Source: Anaerolineae bacterium (GTDB taxonomy: Bacteria; Chloroflexota; Anaerolineae; JACIWR01). Taken from it: a stretch of DNA of 31,748 nt. The stretch covers positions 1 to 31,748 of the forward strand of contig JAGGZG010000313.1 in NCBI GenBank assembly GCA_021162125.1, given 5' to 3'. This document shows, in pieces, positions 6,603-14,597 of the stretch; within the stretch, counting starts at the first letter, position 1; the number at the start of each line of letters is the position of its first letter. The notes below the pieces were generated by a model that ran no database searches, was not told where the DNA came from, and worked only from the letters and a program-made list of their open reading frames with translations. Position numbers and translations under genes: made by a program.

Positions 6603-7853
6603 ATGACAGAAGAATTGAATCCCTTCAAAATTGCTCAACAGCAACTAGACGAGGCGGCCAAAATCCTGAAGTTAGATCCCGCCCTCCATGCTCTGCTCCG
6701 CGAACCAATGCGCGAGTTCCACGTCAGCTTCCCGGTGCGGATGGACGACGGCATAGTCAAGGTCTTCAAAGGCTTCCGCGTACAGTATAACGACGCCCGG
6801 GGACCGACGAAGGGTGGCATTCGCTTCCATCCCGACGAGACCATTGACACCGTGCGTGCCCTGGCTGCCTGGATGACCTGGAAAACGGCCGTGGTGGACA
6901 TTCCCCTCGGCGGAGGAAAAGGCGGCGTGATCTGCAACACCAAAGAGATGTCGCAGGGAGAGCTCGAACGTGTGAGCCGTGGCTACATCCGCGCACTGGG
7001 ACATTACATTGGCCCTGAAACTGATGTCCCGGCCCCGGATGTGTACACTAATCCTCAGATCATGGCCTGGATGATGGACGAGTACAGCGTCATCACTGGC
7101 TACAACGTGCCGGGTGTGATCACCGGCAAGCCCATCCCGCTGGGTGGCTCCGCGGGCCGGGGTGACGCGACGGCCAAAGGCGGCATGTACTGTATCCGCG
7201 AGGCAGCCAGGGTGCTGGACATTGACCTGGCCCAGGCGACGGTGGCTGTGCAGGGCTACGGTAATGCGGGCCAGTTCGCGCACAAACTCGTCACCGAGAT
7301 GTTCGGCTGCAAAGTAGTCGCCGTGTCCGACTCCAAAGGTGGTATCTACAATCCCCAGGGTCTGGACTTCGAGGCGGTGTCCGCTCACAAGAAGAAGACA
7401 GGCGCGGTCAAGGATTTTCCCGGCGCGAAGAACATCACCAACGCGGAGTTGCTGGAACTGGACGTGACACTGCTCATCCCCGCTGCGCTGGAGAATCAGA
7501 TTGGCGCGTGGAATGCAGGCAACGTCAAAGCCAGGATTCTGGCGGAGCTGGCTAACGGCCCCACCACCCCCGATGCGGACGAGACACTCTACAAGAACGG
7601 GGTTTTCGTCATCCCCGACTTCCTGTGCAACGCCGGCGGAGTGACCGTGTCTTACTTCGAGCAAGTGCAAAACGCCTACGATTACTACTGGACGGCGGAG
7701 GAGGTCTACGAGCGGTTAGATAAGAAAATGACCGCCGCTTTCCACGCCGTGCGCGAGATGGCTCAGCAGTACAAAGTCCACAATCGCACCGCCGCCTACC
7801 TGGTGTCCGTCAGCCGGGTAGCCGAGGCCTGCAAACTGCGCGGCTGGGTCTAA
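6603..7853 (+). CDS. gdhA: glutamate dehydrogenase
   Basis: This 416-residue cytoplasmic enzyme interconverts glutamate with 2-oxoglutarate and ammonia using NAD(P). It has the length of the hexameric ~45 kDa family. The substrate domain shows GPTKGGIRFHPD (K70), WMTWKTAVVDIPLGGGKGG (K94 and catalytic K106) and TDVPAPDV (D141, D146). The cofactor domain has the GYGNAG dinucleotide motif and the second strand VVAVSDSKGG; cofactor preference cannot be decided by eye. AAAGGAGAG at 6585-6593 fixes the ATG at 6603; an upstream in-frame ATG at 6498 lacks a ribosome site and would add non-conserved residues. It lies just after a split glutamate synthase, so the cell carries both ammonia-assimilating and glutamate-oxidising routes side by side. 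Confidence 0.97.
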   Translation: MTEELNPFKIAQQQLDEAAKILKLDPALHALLREPMREFHVSFPVRMDDGIVKVFKGFRVQYNDARGPTKGGIRFHPDETIDTVRALAAWMTWKTAVVDIPLGGGKGGVICNTKEMSQGELERVSRGYIRALGHYIGPETDVPAPDVYTNPQIMAWMMDEYSVITGYNVPGVITGKPIPLGGSAGRGDATAKGGMYCIREAARVLDIDLAQATVAVQGYGNAGQFAHKLVTEMFGCKVVAVSDSKGGIYNPQGLDFEAVSAHKKKTGAVKDFPGAKNITNAELLELDVTLLIPAALENQIGAWNAGNVKARILAELANGPTTPDADETLYKNGVFVIPDFLCNAGGVTVSYFEQVQNAYDYYWTAEEVYERLDKKMTAAFHAVREMAQQYKVHNRTAAYLVSVSRVAEACKLRGWV

Positions 7854-7880
7854 AGTACCCCATAAGCCTATGCAGACGTA

Positions 7881-7921
7881 AAAGGGCTGTCCCCGGGGCA
7901 CAAACCTGGGAACAGCCCTTT
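7881..7921 (+). terminator. terminator after gdhA
   Basis: AAAGGGCTGT (7881-7890) pairs with ACAGCCCTTT (7912-7921), with a further CCC/GGG pairing inside. It lies 28 bases after the stop codon. The sequence after it is only weakly T-rich. Confidence 0.6.
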
Positions 7922-7943
7922 CTATGCACTATGCGGAGGGCAC

Positions 7944-7972
7944 TTGACGGGGCGGGGTATCTACGCTACAAT
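7944..7972 (+). promoter_or_regulatory. plus-strand promoter antisense to the pilin gene
   Basis: TTGACG (7944-7949) and TACAAT (7967-7972) are separated by exactly 17 bases, a near-consensus sigma-70 promoter. A transcript would start near 7979 and run through the hairpin at 7994-8019, then antisense across the pilin gene toward the methyltransferase at 8367. Whether it reads that far is unknown. Confidence 0.55.
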
Positions 7973-7985
7973 GCCTACACTACAC

Positions 7986-8019
7986 CAAAAACGCGTAGAG
8001 CCCCTTGCGGGGCTCTACG
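7986..8019 (-). terminator. rho-independent terminator of the pilin transcript
   Basis: A perfect 11-bp stem (7994-8004 with 8009-8019, tetraloop TTGC) is followed on the minus strand by CG and then five T residues (7987-7991 read in reverse). It lies 55 bases after the end of the minus-strand pilin gene, so it is the expected terminator of that gene. Confidence 0.75.
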
Positions 8020-8074
8020 GTAATGAATTGGTTCACTATCGCTTGGAATCAATTGGGGAAAAATCGGTCTGCAG

Positions 8075-8221
8075 CTAGATAGCCTCCATGATATTGCTGA
8101 ACACGTCAGCGATGGCGGGCCCAAGCAACCGCAGGATGACGATCACCACGATAGCGACCAGAACCAGGATCAAGGCGTACTCAACCATACCCTGGCCTTC
8201 CTCGCGTGGCAGGTACATCAT
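8075..8221 (-). CDS. flp: Flp/Fap-type class IVb pilin
   Basis: This small minus-strand gene encodes 48 residues beginning MMYLPREEGQGMVEYALILV. The prepilin pattern is textbook: a short charged leader, G9, then Glu at +5 (E14) and Tyr at +6 (Y15) of the mature form, and a hydrophobic helix to about residue 33. A Tad-system prepilin peptidase would cut after G9 and the mature ~39-residue pilin would assemble into a thin Flp pilus. AAGGAGGTG lies about 9 bases upstream of the first of two adjacent ATG codons. The gene has its own near-consensus promoter and terminator and is flanked by plus-strand metabolic genes. No tad assembly genes are nearby, so it is an orphan copy that presumably relies on a locus elsewhere. 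Confidence 0.9.
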   Translation of the reverse strand: MMYLPREEGQGMVEYALILVLVAIVVIVILRLLGPAIADVFSNIMEAI

Positions 8222-8278
8222 CAGTATTCACCTCCTTCCGTCGTTCTAAGCTGTGAAAGAATCTTAGTAGCTGTTGTT

Positions 8279-8307
8279 ATTATACACCAGAACCGGTTAT
8301 TTTTCAA
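8279..8307 (-). promoter_or_regulatory. sigma-70 promoter of the flp pilin gene
   Basis: Read on the minus strand, TTGAAA (8307-8302) and TATAAT (8284-8279) are separated by 17 bases. The leader to the ATG is about 50 bases. The surrounding DNA is distinctly AT-rich, as expected for a strong promoter. Confidence 0.75.
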
Positions 8308-8366
8308 TATCTTTGCGTAAAAGTGGCGTGAATTTCGAGTAGAGGTTGAGTAAAGGACTGGTGAGA

Positions 8367-9638
8367 ATGTTGGAGCTAGAGCTAACGGGTATTGCTCACG
8401 GCGGTGATGCATTGGGCCGTCACGAGGGGCGGGTGATATTCGTGCCCTATGGCATTCCTGACGAGAAGGTGCGGGTTGAGATCACCGAGGATAGAGGCCG
8501 TTGGGCCCGGGCCCGCCTTGTTGAGGTGCTACGCCCCTCGCCCCACCGGACGGAACCGCCCTGCCCTTACTTTGGAATATGTGGAGGATGTCAGTGGCAA
8601 CACATGGATTACGAGGCCCAATTGGTGTACAAAAGGGTCATCGTGGGCGAGCAACTACACCACCTGGGTGGATTGCAGGAGGCGACAGTTGAGCCCACAC
8701 TGGCCAGCCCGGACGTCTGGCGCTATCGCAACCACGCGCAGTTTACACCAGGCCCCGATGGCCGTCTGGGTTTCAAAGCAGCACGCAGCAAACGTGTGGT
8801 ACCTATCACTACATGTCTTCTGCTCCACCCGCTGCTGGCTGACCTGTTCTCCGCGCTCGACTTGGCGCTCCCCGAACTGGAGCGGCTATCCTTGCGCGCC
8901 GGGGTGCGCACAGGCGAGACCATGCTGATATTTGAGACGGTGAATGACGAACCTCCTGGAATCGAAGTGGACATGCCCGTCTCCTGTGTGCTCCTGCTCA
9001 AAGACGGCACGCCGGTCAACCTCGTCGGTCGCAACTACTTAGTTGAGGTATTGGACGGCCGTCAGTTCCGGGTGTCCGCGCCCTCCTTTTTCCAGGTGAA
9101 CACCGCTCAGGCGGAACAATTGGTAAAGACCGTAGCTGCGTTCCTACAACTGACGGGGCACGAAGTTCTGCTGGATGCCTATTGCGGCGTGGGCACTTTC
9201 GCCCTAAGCCTGGCCAGCCAGGCTGGGCAGGTCATCGGTGTAGAGGAAAACCCCTACGCCATAGCTGACGCCCGTTTGAACGCGCAGGGGCTTTTTAACG
9301 TGAAGTTTATCGAGGGGCAGGTGGAGGACATTCTCCCCAACCTGGATCTCGCAGTGGACGCTGCCGTGCTCGATCCTCCGCGCCAGGGCTGCCGGCCAGA
9401 GGCATTACAGGCACTGATAGACCTGAGGCCGGAGCGCATCGCGTACGTCTCCTGCGATCCGGCCACCCTGGCCCGCGATGCCCGCAAGTTAAGTGACGCC
9501 GGTTATCGCCTCGTCCGGGTGCAGCCGGTAGACATGTTCCCCCAGACGTATCACATCGAAACTGCAAGCCTGTGGGTTCGGCCCAGTCTCAGGCCCAGGG
9601 CTCGCCAAAGTCTCACGCCGACGCCTACAGGAGGGTAA
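8367..9638 (+). CDS. rlmD: RlmD/RumA-type 23S rRNA (uracil-5-)-methyltransferase
   Basis: This 423-residue protein belongs to the TrmA/RlmD family, which methylates C5 of a uridine using S-adenosylmethionine. An N-terminal TRAM-like domain (GIAHGGDALGRHEGRVIFVPYGIPDEKV, residues 8-35) is followed by the iron-sulfur cysteines C66, C72, C75 and C150. The methyltransferase part shows LLDAYCGVGTFALSLA, LDPPRQGC and the nucleophile motif YVSCDPATLARDA. The C-terminus carries about 20 extra residues rich in Arg, Pro and Thr. AAAGGA at 8352-8357 favours ATG 8367 over the in-frame TTG at 8346. The exact target base (U747, U1939 or another) cannot be assigned by eye. A small membrane-protein gene follows closely. 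Confidence 0.88.
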   Translation: MLELELTGIAHGGDALGRHEGRVIFVPYGIPDEKVRVEITEDRGRWARARLVEVLRPSPHRTEPPCPYFGICGGCQWQHMDYEAQLVYKRVIVGEQLHHLGGLQEATVEPTLASPDVWRYRNHAQFTPGPDGRLGFKAARSKRVVPITTCLLLHPLLADLFSALDLALPELERLSLRAGVRTGETMLIFETVNDEPPGIEVDMPVSCVLLLKDGTPVNLVGRNYLVEVLDGRQFRVSAPSFFQVNTAQAEQLVKTVAAFLQLTGHEVLLDAYCGVGTFALSLASQAGQVIGVEENPYAIADARLNAQGLFNVKFIEGQVEDILPNLDLAVDAAVLDPPRQGCRPEALQALIDLRPERIAYVSCDPATLARDARKLSDAGYRLVRVQPVDMFPQTYHIETASLWVRPSLRPRARQSLTPTPTGG

Positions 9639-9646
9639 GAAGGACC

Positions 9647-10294
9647 TTGAGTGTAATTGGCATCATCCTAAAGACAGGCTACTATCTACACCGGCACCGG
9701 ACCGGCCCCATACCCGTGGGCCACGCACCACTGATCCTGGCCGCCATGACCTTGATTGCAGCCATTACGCGCCTGCTGGCATGGCAGTGGGCCGTGGGGA
9801 GTACCCTCGTCGCTCTGGCATTGGCCACAGCCGTATGGCTCACCGGACAGACAGGGTACATCGTTTTCCGCGCCAAGCAGTTCGCCCCTCTCCAGGTCGA
9901 GCCACTGCAAGTGGACGAGAAAATCGCTGGCCGGGCTACCGGATACTTCGAGGTGGGCGGCAAACGGCGCTACTTCGTCGAGGCGCAGGCTTATTTCTCA
10001 ACGGTGGAGACGCGGGAGCATATCCTCATGGTGCGCATTCCACACACCCGTTTTTTGCTGGTCGCCACCTCACCGCGAGACGAGGTGGGATGGTGGTACG
10101 TGTTCTTCCGGCCAGGGATGATACGCGCGGTCCAAACGGGAGAAATCCACTTCGGAATGCGCCCCCGGCCTGCGCTGCGGGTGACCTACCAGACGGAAGC
10201 CTTGCCCCCGCAGACTGTGTACCTCTCCTTCGACGACATGACCTCCTTGCATCGCGTGCTCAATGACTTGCGGCTGGATGCGGACCTGCGCTGA
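9647..10294 (+). CDS. small two-helix membrane protein of unknown function
   Basis: I do not recognise the family of this ~215-residue protein. It begins with a short basic segment (KTGYYLHRHRTGP), then two hydrophobic stretches at about residues 28-44 and 50-70 that should form a membrane hairpin. The remaining ~140 residues are soluble and beta-rich, with GRATGYFEVGGKRRYFVEAQAYFSTVETREHILMV-type strands, and probably lie on the cytoplasmic side. The frame runs back into the end of the methyltransferase gene. A start at TTG 9647 is preferred because GGAGGG (9630-9635) lies upstream, although 11 bases is a long spacing. The gene is probably co-transcribed with the methyltransferase. No catalytic motif was seen. 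Confidence 0.6.
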   Translation: MSVIGIILKTGYYLHRHRTGPIPVGHAPLILAAMTLIAAITRLLAWQWAVGSTLVALALATAVWLTGQTGYIVFRAKQFAPLQVEPLQVDEKIAGRATGYFEVGGKRRYFVEAQAYFSTVETREHILMVRIPHTRFLLVATSPRDEVGWWYVFFRPGMIRAVQTGEIHFGMRPRPALRVTYQTEALPPQTVYLSFDDMTSLHRVLNDLRLDADLR

Positions 10295-10431
10295 GGAAGC
10301 ACCTCCTCTGATTTCAGTGACCCACAATGATCGAGGTTGTGGCCTCTTGTAGGGGCATACGTCCCCAAAATGCTGCGATTTTGTCTATCTGCTCCTACCT
10401 CCCTCTGCTCTATCTCCCTGCGCAAGTGCAC

Positions 10432-10460
10432 TTGACAGAGAACTGAAAAGGGTGTAGAAT
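10432..10460 (+). promoter_or_regulatory. strong sigma-70 promoter of the feo operon
   Basis: TTGACA (10432-10437), a 17-base spacer and TAGAAT (10455-10460) give a near-consensus promoter directed at the iron-uptake operon. The start point would fall near 10467, inside the palindrome that follows. The preceding gap 10295-10431 has no gene, only weak GC-rich hairpins (10333-10346 and 10352-10366). Confidence 0.75.
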
Positions 10461-10462
10461 AG

Positions 10463-10489
10463 CGCAATTGCGAATTATTCGCAATTGCG
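10463..10489. promoter_or_regulatory. 27-bp palindromic operator, probable Fur-family binding site
   Basis: Two 13-base arms, CGCAATTGCGAAT (10463-10475) and its exact complement (10477-10489), flank a single central T. Each arm also contains the small palindrome GCAATTGC. The size, AT-centred symmetry and odd-length centre fit Fur/Zur/Mur-type boxes. The site lies on the predicted transcription start of an operon that ends with a Fur-family gene, so metal-dependent autoregulated repression is likely. Confidence 0.72.
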
Positions 10490-10646
10490 GATGAAAGCCC
10501 TCAACGAAGTGAATGAAGCGAGTTCGACAAAAGCAGCCCGGGTACGCAGCCATGGCCTCCTTGTCCTGAGATGATGCTGGCGCAAATCTTTCCGTAGCGC
10601 ACAACACGCGCTCGGCGTTGGAAGCATCTATCAGCCCTGCCCCATT

Positions 10647-10676
10647 TTCACGAAACCACGCTGTGTTCAGTATAAT
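10647..10676 (+). promoter_or_regulatory. possible second promoter close to the feo operon start
   Basis: A perfect TATAAT (10671-10676) has a partial -35 TTCACG (10647-10652) at 18-base spacing. If used, it would give a short leader before GTG 10730 and bypass the upstream operator. The 10490-10646 leader shows no recognised riboswitch. Confidence 0.4.
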
Positions 10677-10729
10677 CATGAAGCCGTATGCCATCGCACA
10701 ACACGCCTAGAGAGGAGCGGAGGACAAAA

Positions 10730-11491
10730 GTGGACGAAGAACGTGACAGAGGCAAGGTCGGCATCGTGCTGGCCGCGCACGGTGCGCCGCCGCAGGATTG
10801 GATTGAGCAAAATCGGGAACGCTGGGAGAAGCTGCAAGAATTGAAGCGGCGTATCACCGCCGAACTCAAGAGTTGGCCACGCACCCCGCAATCCGATCCC
10901 CTTACCTCCGAGGCCGAGAAACTGGTCATAGGTGTACGACGACGCGGCGGGTATCAGATCACCGAGGTAGGTTACGACGAATTCGCTCACCCCACCGTGG
11001 AGGAAGCTATCGAACGGGCAATTGCCCAGGGCGCGGAACGGGTGATCGTTGTACCCACGATGTTCACTCCAGGCGGCCCTGAGATCGAGGTAGATGTTCC
11101 AGACGCGGTGGCTACGGCGCAGAAGCGACATCCAGAGGTGGAGATCGTATACGCCGGGCCGCCGTTTGACTACGACCAGCAGGTGGAATTGATTCTTGGC
11201 AAGGTGCGCGAATACGACAAAGGTGCCCCTCCGCCGACAGCTAAGCAGGAAGGGATGATACATTTGAGCATGCTGAAACCGGGTGAGGTGGGCATTGTGC
11301 ACGGTCTGACGGGCGGGCGCAGGTTTGTGGGTCGACTTGCAGCGTTGGGTTTTACCCCGGGCACGGAGGTGCGCATGATACAGAACTTCAGCCACGGTCC
11401 ACTGATCGTCAGCATCCGCAATACGCGCATCGCGCTGGGGCGCAGGGAGGCCAGCAGAGTGCGAGTGGCCCGCCGGTCTACAGGCCTGTAG
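10730..11491 (+). CDS. CbiX-like chelatase domain fused to FeoA domain
   Basis: This ~253-residue protein joins two domains that are normally separate. Residues 8-160 resemble CbiX/SirB, the class-II chelatases that insert Co or Fe into sirohydrochlorin: VGIVLAAHGAP with His17, EFAHPTVEEAIERAI, GAERVIVVPTMFTPGG and VDVPDAV. The second family histidine, expected four residues before the D122-V-P motif, is Glu118, so chelatase activity is doubtful or altered. Residues ~178-248 are a FeoA SH3-like domain (LKPGEVGIVHGLTGG, RLAALGFTPGTEVRMIQNF, GPLIVSIRNTRIALGRREA), the cytoplasmic partner of FeoB. GGAGGA at 10719-10724 supports GTG 10730 rather than ATG 10688. It is the first gene of the feo operon. 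The domain may deliver or sense Fe(II), which is inference. Confidence 0.83.
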   Translation: MDEERDRGKVGIVLAAHGAPPQDWIEQNRERWEKLQELKRRITAELKSWPRTPQSDPLTSEAEKLVIGVRRRGGYQITEVGYDEFAHPTVEEAIERAIAQGAERVIVVPTMFTPGGPEIEVDVPDAVATAQKRHPEVEIVYAGPPFDYDQQVELILGKVREYDKGAPPPTAKQEGMIHLSMLKPGEVGIVHGLTGGRRFVGRLAALGFTPGTEVRMIQNFSHGPLIVSIRNTRIALGRREASRVRVARRSTGL

Positions 11492-11521
11492 TCAAACGAA
11501 GCTGCGCAAAAGGAGGACACC

Positions 11522-12556
11522 ATGCAAAGGGAAATCACCAATTCTTCTCCTTTGCTCGACAAAAGGGGAGACCTGGTACAGGTTGGCTGGGCTCGACAGC
11601 CTTACCTGGACTGCAACCTGGAGAATGCCCGTTTCTACAATTTTCGTCCCTTGCAAGCCCTGCGCATCAAGCGCTGGGATTATTACGGCGTCACCACACC
11701 GGATTTCTTCTTCTCCGCCACCCTGGCCCACCTGGGATATGTGGGGTCGGTCTTCGTCTACGTGCTGGATTTCGCTGGCGGTGAGCTGCACGAGGAGACT
11801 TTGCTGGTTCCCCTGGGGCGGGGAATCCACCTACCACGCAACAGCGACCGGGGCGGCAGTTACTTCGACAACGGCCGGGTTCGCGTCGCCTTCCGGCCGG
11901 AGGAAGATATACGGCGGGTGCAGGTGAACTGGCCGGCCTTTAATCGGGGTGAGGGCATCGCCGCCGACTTCGCTCTACGCTGTCCCCCCAACCACGAATC
12001 TATGGTGATCGTCATCCCCATCCAGGGCCGCCGATTCTACTACAATCGCAAGATGAATTGTCTGCCTGCAGAGGGATGGATCAGTCGCGGCGACCGTCGC
12101 TTTGACCTGAAGCCGACCGACAGCCTGGGGAATATGGACTGGGGACGTGGAGTCTGGGAGTACCAGAGCTTCTGGATCTGGGCCAGCACCTCGGTGTTCT
12201 TGGAAGATGGGCGGACGCTGGGACTGAACATGGGGTGCGGCTTCGGCGACACTAGCGCAGCAACGGAGAACGCTTTCGTCCTAAACGGCCGCATTCACAA
12301 ACTGGAAGAAATCACTTTCGACTACGACTCCACCGATTTCATGCGTCCTTGGCGGATGACATCTTCGGATGGACGTCTGAATCTGGAGTTCGTCCCTTTC
12401 AAAGAACGGGTGGCGCGAAGCAACCTGCTGCTGATCTACAGCGAGGTTCATCAGATGTTCGGCCGCTACAGCGGGACGCTGGTCAGCGACGCTGGAGAGG
12501 TGCTCCATTTGCACGATGCGATTGGTTTCGCCGAGGAGCACCATGCCCGCTGGTAA
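11522..12556 (+). CDS. DUF2804 family protein
   Basis: This 344-residue protein matches the DUF2804 pattern as I know it: an opening LLDKRGDLVQVGWARQPYLDCNLE, many tryptophans and aromatics, and a closing ...FGRYSGTLVSDAGEVLHLHDAIGFAEEHHARW. It looks like an all-beta, soluble, lipocalin-like fold without a signal peptide or membrane helix. The function of the family is not established. AAAGGAGG (11508-11515) precedes the ATG. It lies 30 bases after the CbiX-FeoA gene and 28 bases before feoB, so it is part of the iron operon, where such a protein is not expected. A role in binding a hydrophobic iron ligand or a lipid is conceivable but unproved. Confidence 0.78.
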   Translation: MQREITNSSPLLDKRGDLVQVGWARQPYLDCNLENARFYNFRPLQALRIKRWDYYGVTTPDFFFSATLAHLGYVGSVFVYVLDFAGGELHEETLLVPLGRGIHLPRNSDRGGSYFDNGRVRVAFRPEEDIRRVQVNWPAFNRGEGIAADFALRCPPNHESMVIVIPIQGRRFYYNRKMNCLPAEGWISRGDRRFDLKPTDSLGNMDWGRGVWEYQSFWIWASTSVFLEDGRTLGLNMGCGFGDTSAATENAFVLNGRIHKLEEITFDYDSTDFMRPWRMTSSDGRLNLEFVPFKERVARSNLLLIYSEVHQMFGRYSGTLVSDAGEVLHLHDAIGFAEEHHARW

Positions 12557-12584
12557 TTGGCGATAGATGGAAAGGCGAGTTTGA

Positions 12585-14582
12585 ATGACGAAAGAAGGTC
12601 TCATCACCCTGGCTCTGGCCGGGCAGCCCAACGTGGGCAAATCTACAGTGTTCAATCTGTTAACAGGGATGAACCAACACGTAGGCAACTGGCCGGGCAA
12701 GACCATCGAACAGAAGACAGGCACGTTTATGTACAATGGCACCCGGTTCAAGTTGGTGGACCTGCCAGGTACGTACAGTCTGTCGGCCAACTCGCCGGAG
12801 GAGGTCATCGCCCGCAATTTCATCATCAAAGAGCGGCCGGACGTGGTGGTCGCCCTGCTGGACGCGGCAATCCTGGAGCGCAGCCTGTATCTGGTAGCCG
12901 AGTTGTTGCCTCTGCCCGCGCCGGTAGTCATCGCGTTGAATATGATGGACGTGGCCGAACAAGAGGGGATGCGCATCGAGCCGCACGTATTGGAAGCGGC
13001 GCTGGGCGTGCCGGTGATTCCAATGGTAGCCACTAAGAACCAGGGGGTCCGCGAGTTAATACAGGCAATTGATGACGTCGCTCACGGTCGGGTGAAATAC
13101 CATCCCCGGCTGCCGGAGATCCGCGCCGATCACCGCGCGGTGCTGGAAGAAATCGAGGCGTTGATTGATTCTTACGTGCCAGAACCTTACCCCAAAAGCT
13201 GGGTAGCGCTCAAGCTGCTGGAGGGCGACAGCGAAATCACAGAGATGATGCGCGCCTGTACCCCGGACGATGTGTGGGAGCAGGTGCACGCCATTCTGAT
13301 GGCCCACGAGGATGCCATCATTGACGTGGCCGGCGGGCGCTACGATTGGATCAGGCGCATGGTGCGCGCAGCTGTGACCCGTCCTAAGGCCGGACAGATT
13401 ACCCGCACCGATAAGCTGGATCGCTGGGCGACACATCCCTTTTGGGGTATGTTCATCCTGGCTGGCATTCTGGGCATGGTGTTCTGGTTGACTTACACTG
13501 TGGGAGCGCCGTTGCAAAACCTGTTGGATGTCTACGTGGTGGGCACAGCAGCGAACTGGATGGGTGCACTGCTGGCGAGCGCACCGACGTGGGTCAGAGG
13601 ATTAGTAATGGACGGTATCATAGGCGGCGTGGGCACGGTGATCACTTTTCTGCCCATCCTGGTCATTTTTTTCGCCACGATGGGTCTGCTAGAGGATATT
13701 GGCTACATGGCCCGCGCGGCCTACGCGATGGACCGTTTTATGCACTTGATGGGCCTGCACGGCAAGAGCTTCCTGCCGCTATTTCTGGGTTTTGGCTGCA
13801 ACGTGCCGGCCATCATGGGCGCCCGGGTGATCGAATCACAACGTGCCCGATTGTTGACTATCATGATCGCGCCGCTGGTGCCCTGTACGGCGCGCATGGT
13901 GGTGGTCACGTTCCTGGCTCCCATCTTCTTCGGCCAGGCAGCCACACTCGTCTCCTGGGGATTGATTGGGCTGAGCCTGACAGTGCTAGCCGTGCTGGGC
14001 ATCCTCATCAACAAGATCGCTTTCCAGGGCGAGCTGGCAGCTTTCATCATGGAACTGCCGCTATATCACGTCCCCAACTGGCGCACTATCGCTCTGCTGG
14101 TCTGGCAGCGCTGCCTGGCCTTTCTCAAGAAGGCCGGCACGCTGATCCTGGTCATGGCGGTGATTGTGTGGGCGCTGTCGTACTGGCCGGGTGGTGATGT
14201 GGAGACCAGTTTCTTAGCTCAGTTTGGCCGGTTGCTAGAGCCGGTGGGCGCGCTGATGGGCATGAGCTGGAGGATGATCGTCGCCCTGTTGACCAGCTTC
14301 ATCGCCAAAGAAAACTCGCTGGCTACGATGGGCGTTCTGTACGGCGCAGATAATGAAGAAACTAAACTGGCGGAGCGGTTGAGCGGCACGTTGACCCCTG
14401 CGGCTGCACTGGCTTTCCTGGTGGTGCAGATGTTATTCGTACCCTGCGTGGCGACAGTGGCCGCGATGTGGCAGGAGACGCGCTCGGTGCGCTGGACGCT
14501 ATTCAACGTGGTTCTGCTATTAGTGGTATCGTTCGGGGTGGGGATATTGGTGTATCAGGTGGCCGGGTGGTTGGGTGGCTAG
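12585..14582 (+). CDS. feoB: ferrous iron transport protein B
   Basis: FeoB is the inner-membrane Fe(II) transporter with a cytoplasmic G domain; this copy has 665 residues. The G domain shows G1 GQPNVGKS (13-20), the conserved GNWPGKTIEQKTG, G3 DLPG (59-62), G4 NMMD (119-122) and a G5-like VATKNQG. A helical GDI-like linker follows to about residue 270. The membrane part carries the repeated gate segments, with GCNVPAIMGARVI and PLVPCTARMVV cysteines proposed in FeoB to line the iron path. Around eight hydrophobic helices are visible, and the chain ends soon after the last. It lacks the long C-terminal extension of the E. coli protein. FeoA, FeoC and Fur-type partners are encoded beside it in one operon. 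Confidence 0.96.
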   Translation: MTKEGLITLALAGQPNVGKSTVFNLLTGMNQHVGNWPGKTIEQKTGTFMYNGTRFKLVDLPGTYSLSANSPEEVIARNFIIKERPDVVVALLDAAILERSLYLVAELLPLPAPVVIALNMMDVAEQEGMRIEPHVLEAALGVPVIPMVATKNQGVRELIQAIDDVAHGRVKYHPRLPEIRADHRAVLEEIEALIDSYVPEPYPKSWVALKLLEGDSEITEMMRACTPDDVWEQVHAILMAHEDAIIDVAGGRYDWIRRMVRAAVTRPKAGQITRTDKLDRWATHPFWGMFILAGILGMVFWLTYTVGAPLQNLLDVYVVGTAANWMGALLASAPTWVRGLVMDGIIGGVGTVITFLPILVIFFATMGLLEDIGYMARAAYAMDRFMHLMGLHGKSFLPLFLGFGCNVPAIMGARVIESQRARLLTIMIAPLVPCTARMVVVTFLAPIFFGQAATLVSWGLIGLSLTVLAVLGILINKIAFQGELAAFIMELPLYHVPNWRTIALLVWQRCLAFLKKAGTLILVMAVIVWALSYWPGGDVETSFLAQFGRLLEPVGALMGMSWRMIVALLTSFIAKENSLATMGVLYGADNEETKLAERLSGTLTPAAALAFLVVQMLFVPCVATVAAMWQETRSVRWTLFNVVLLLVVSFGVGILVYQVAGWLGG

Positions 14583-14597
14583 ACGGCTGAGGAGGCT

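Noticed and set aside
10295..10431. Terminator after the small membrane-protein gene
   Set aside because: The GAGG/CCTC and GGGG/CCCC hairpins are only 4 bp and lack T tracts, too weak to call.
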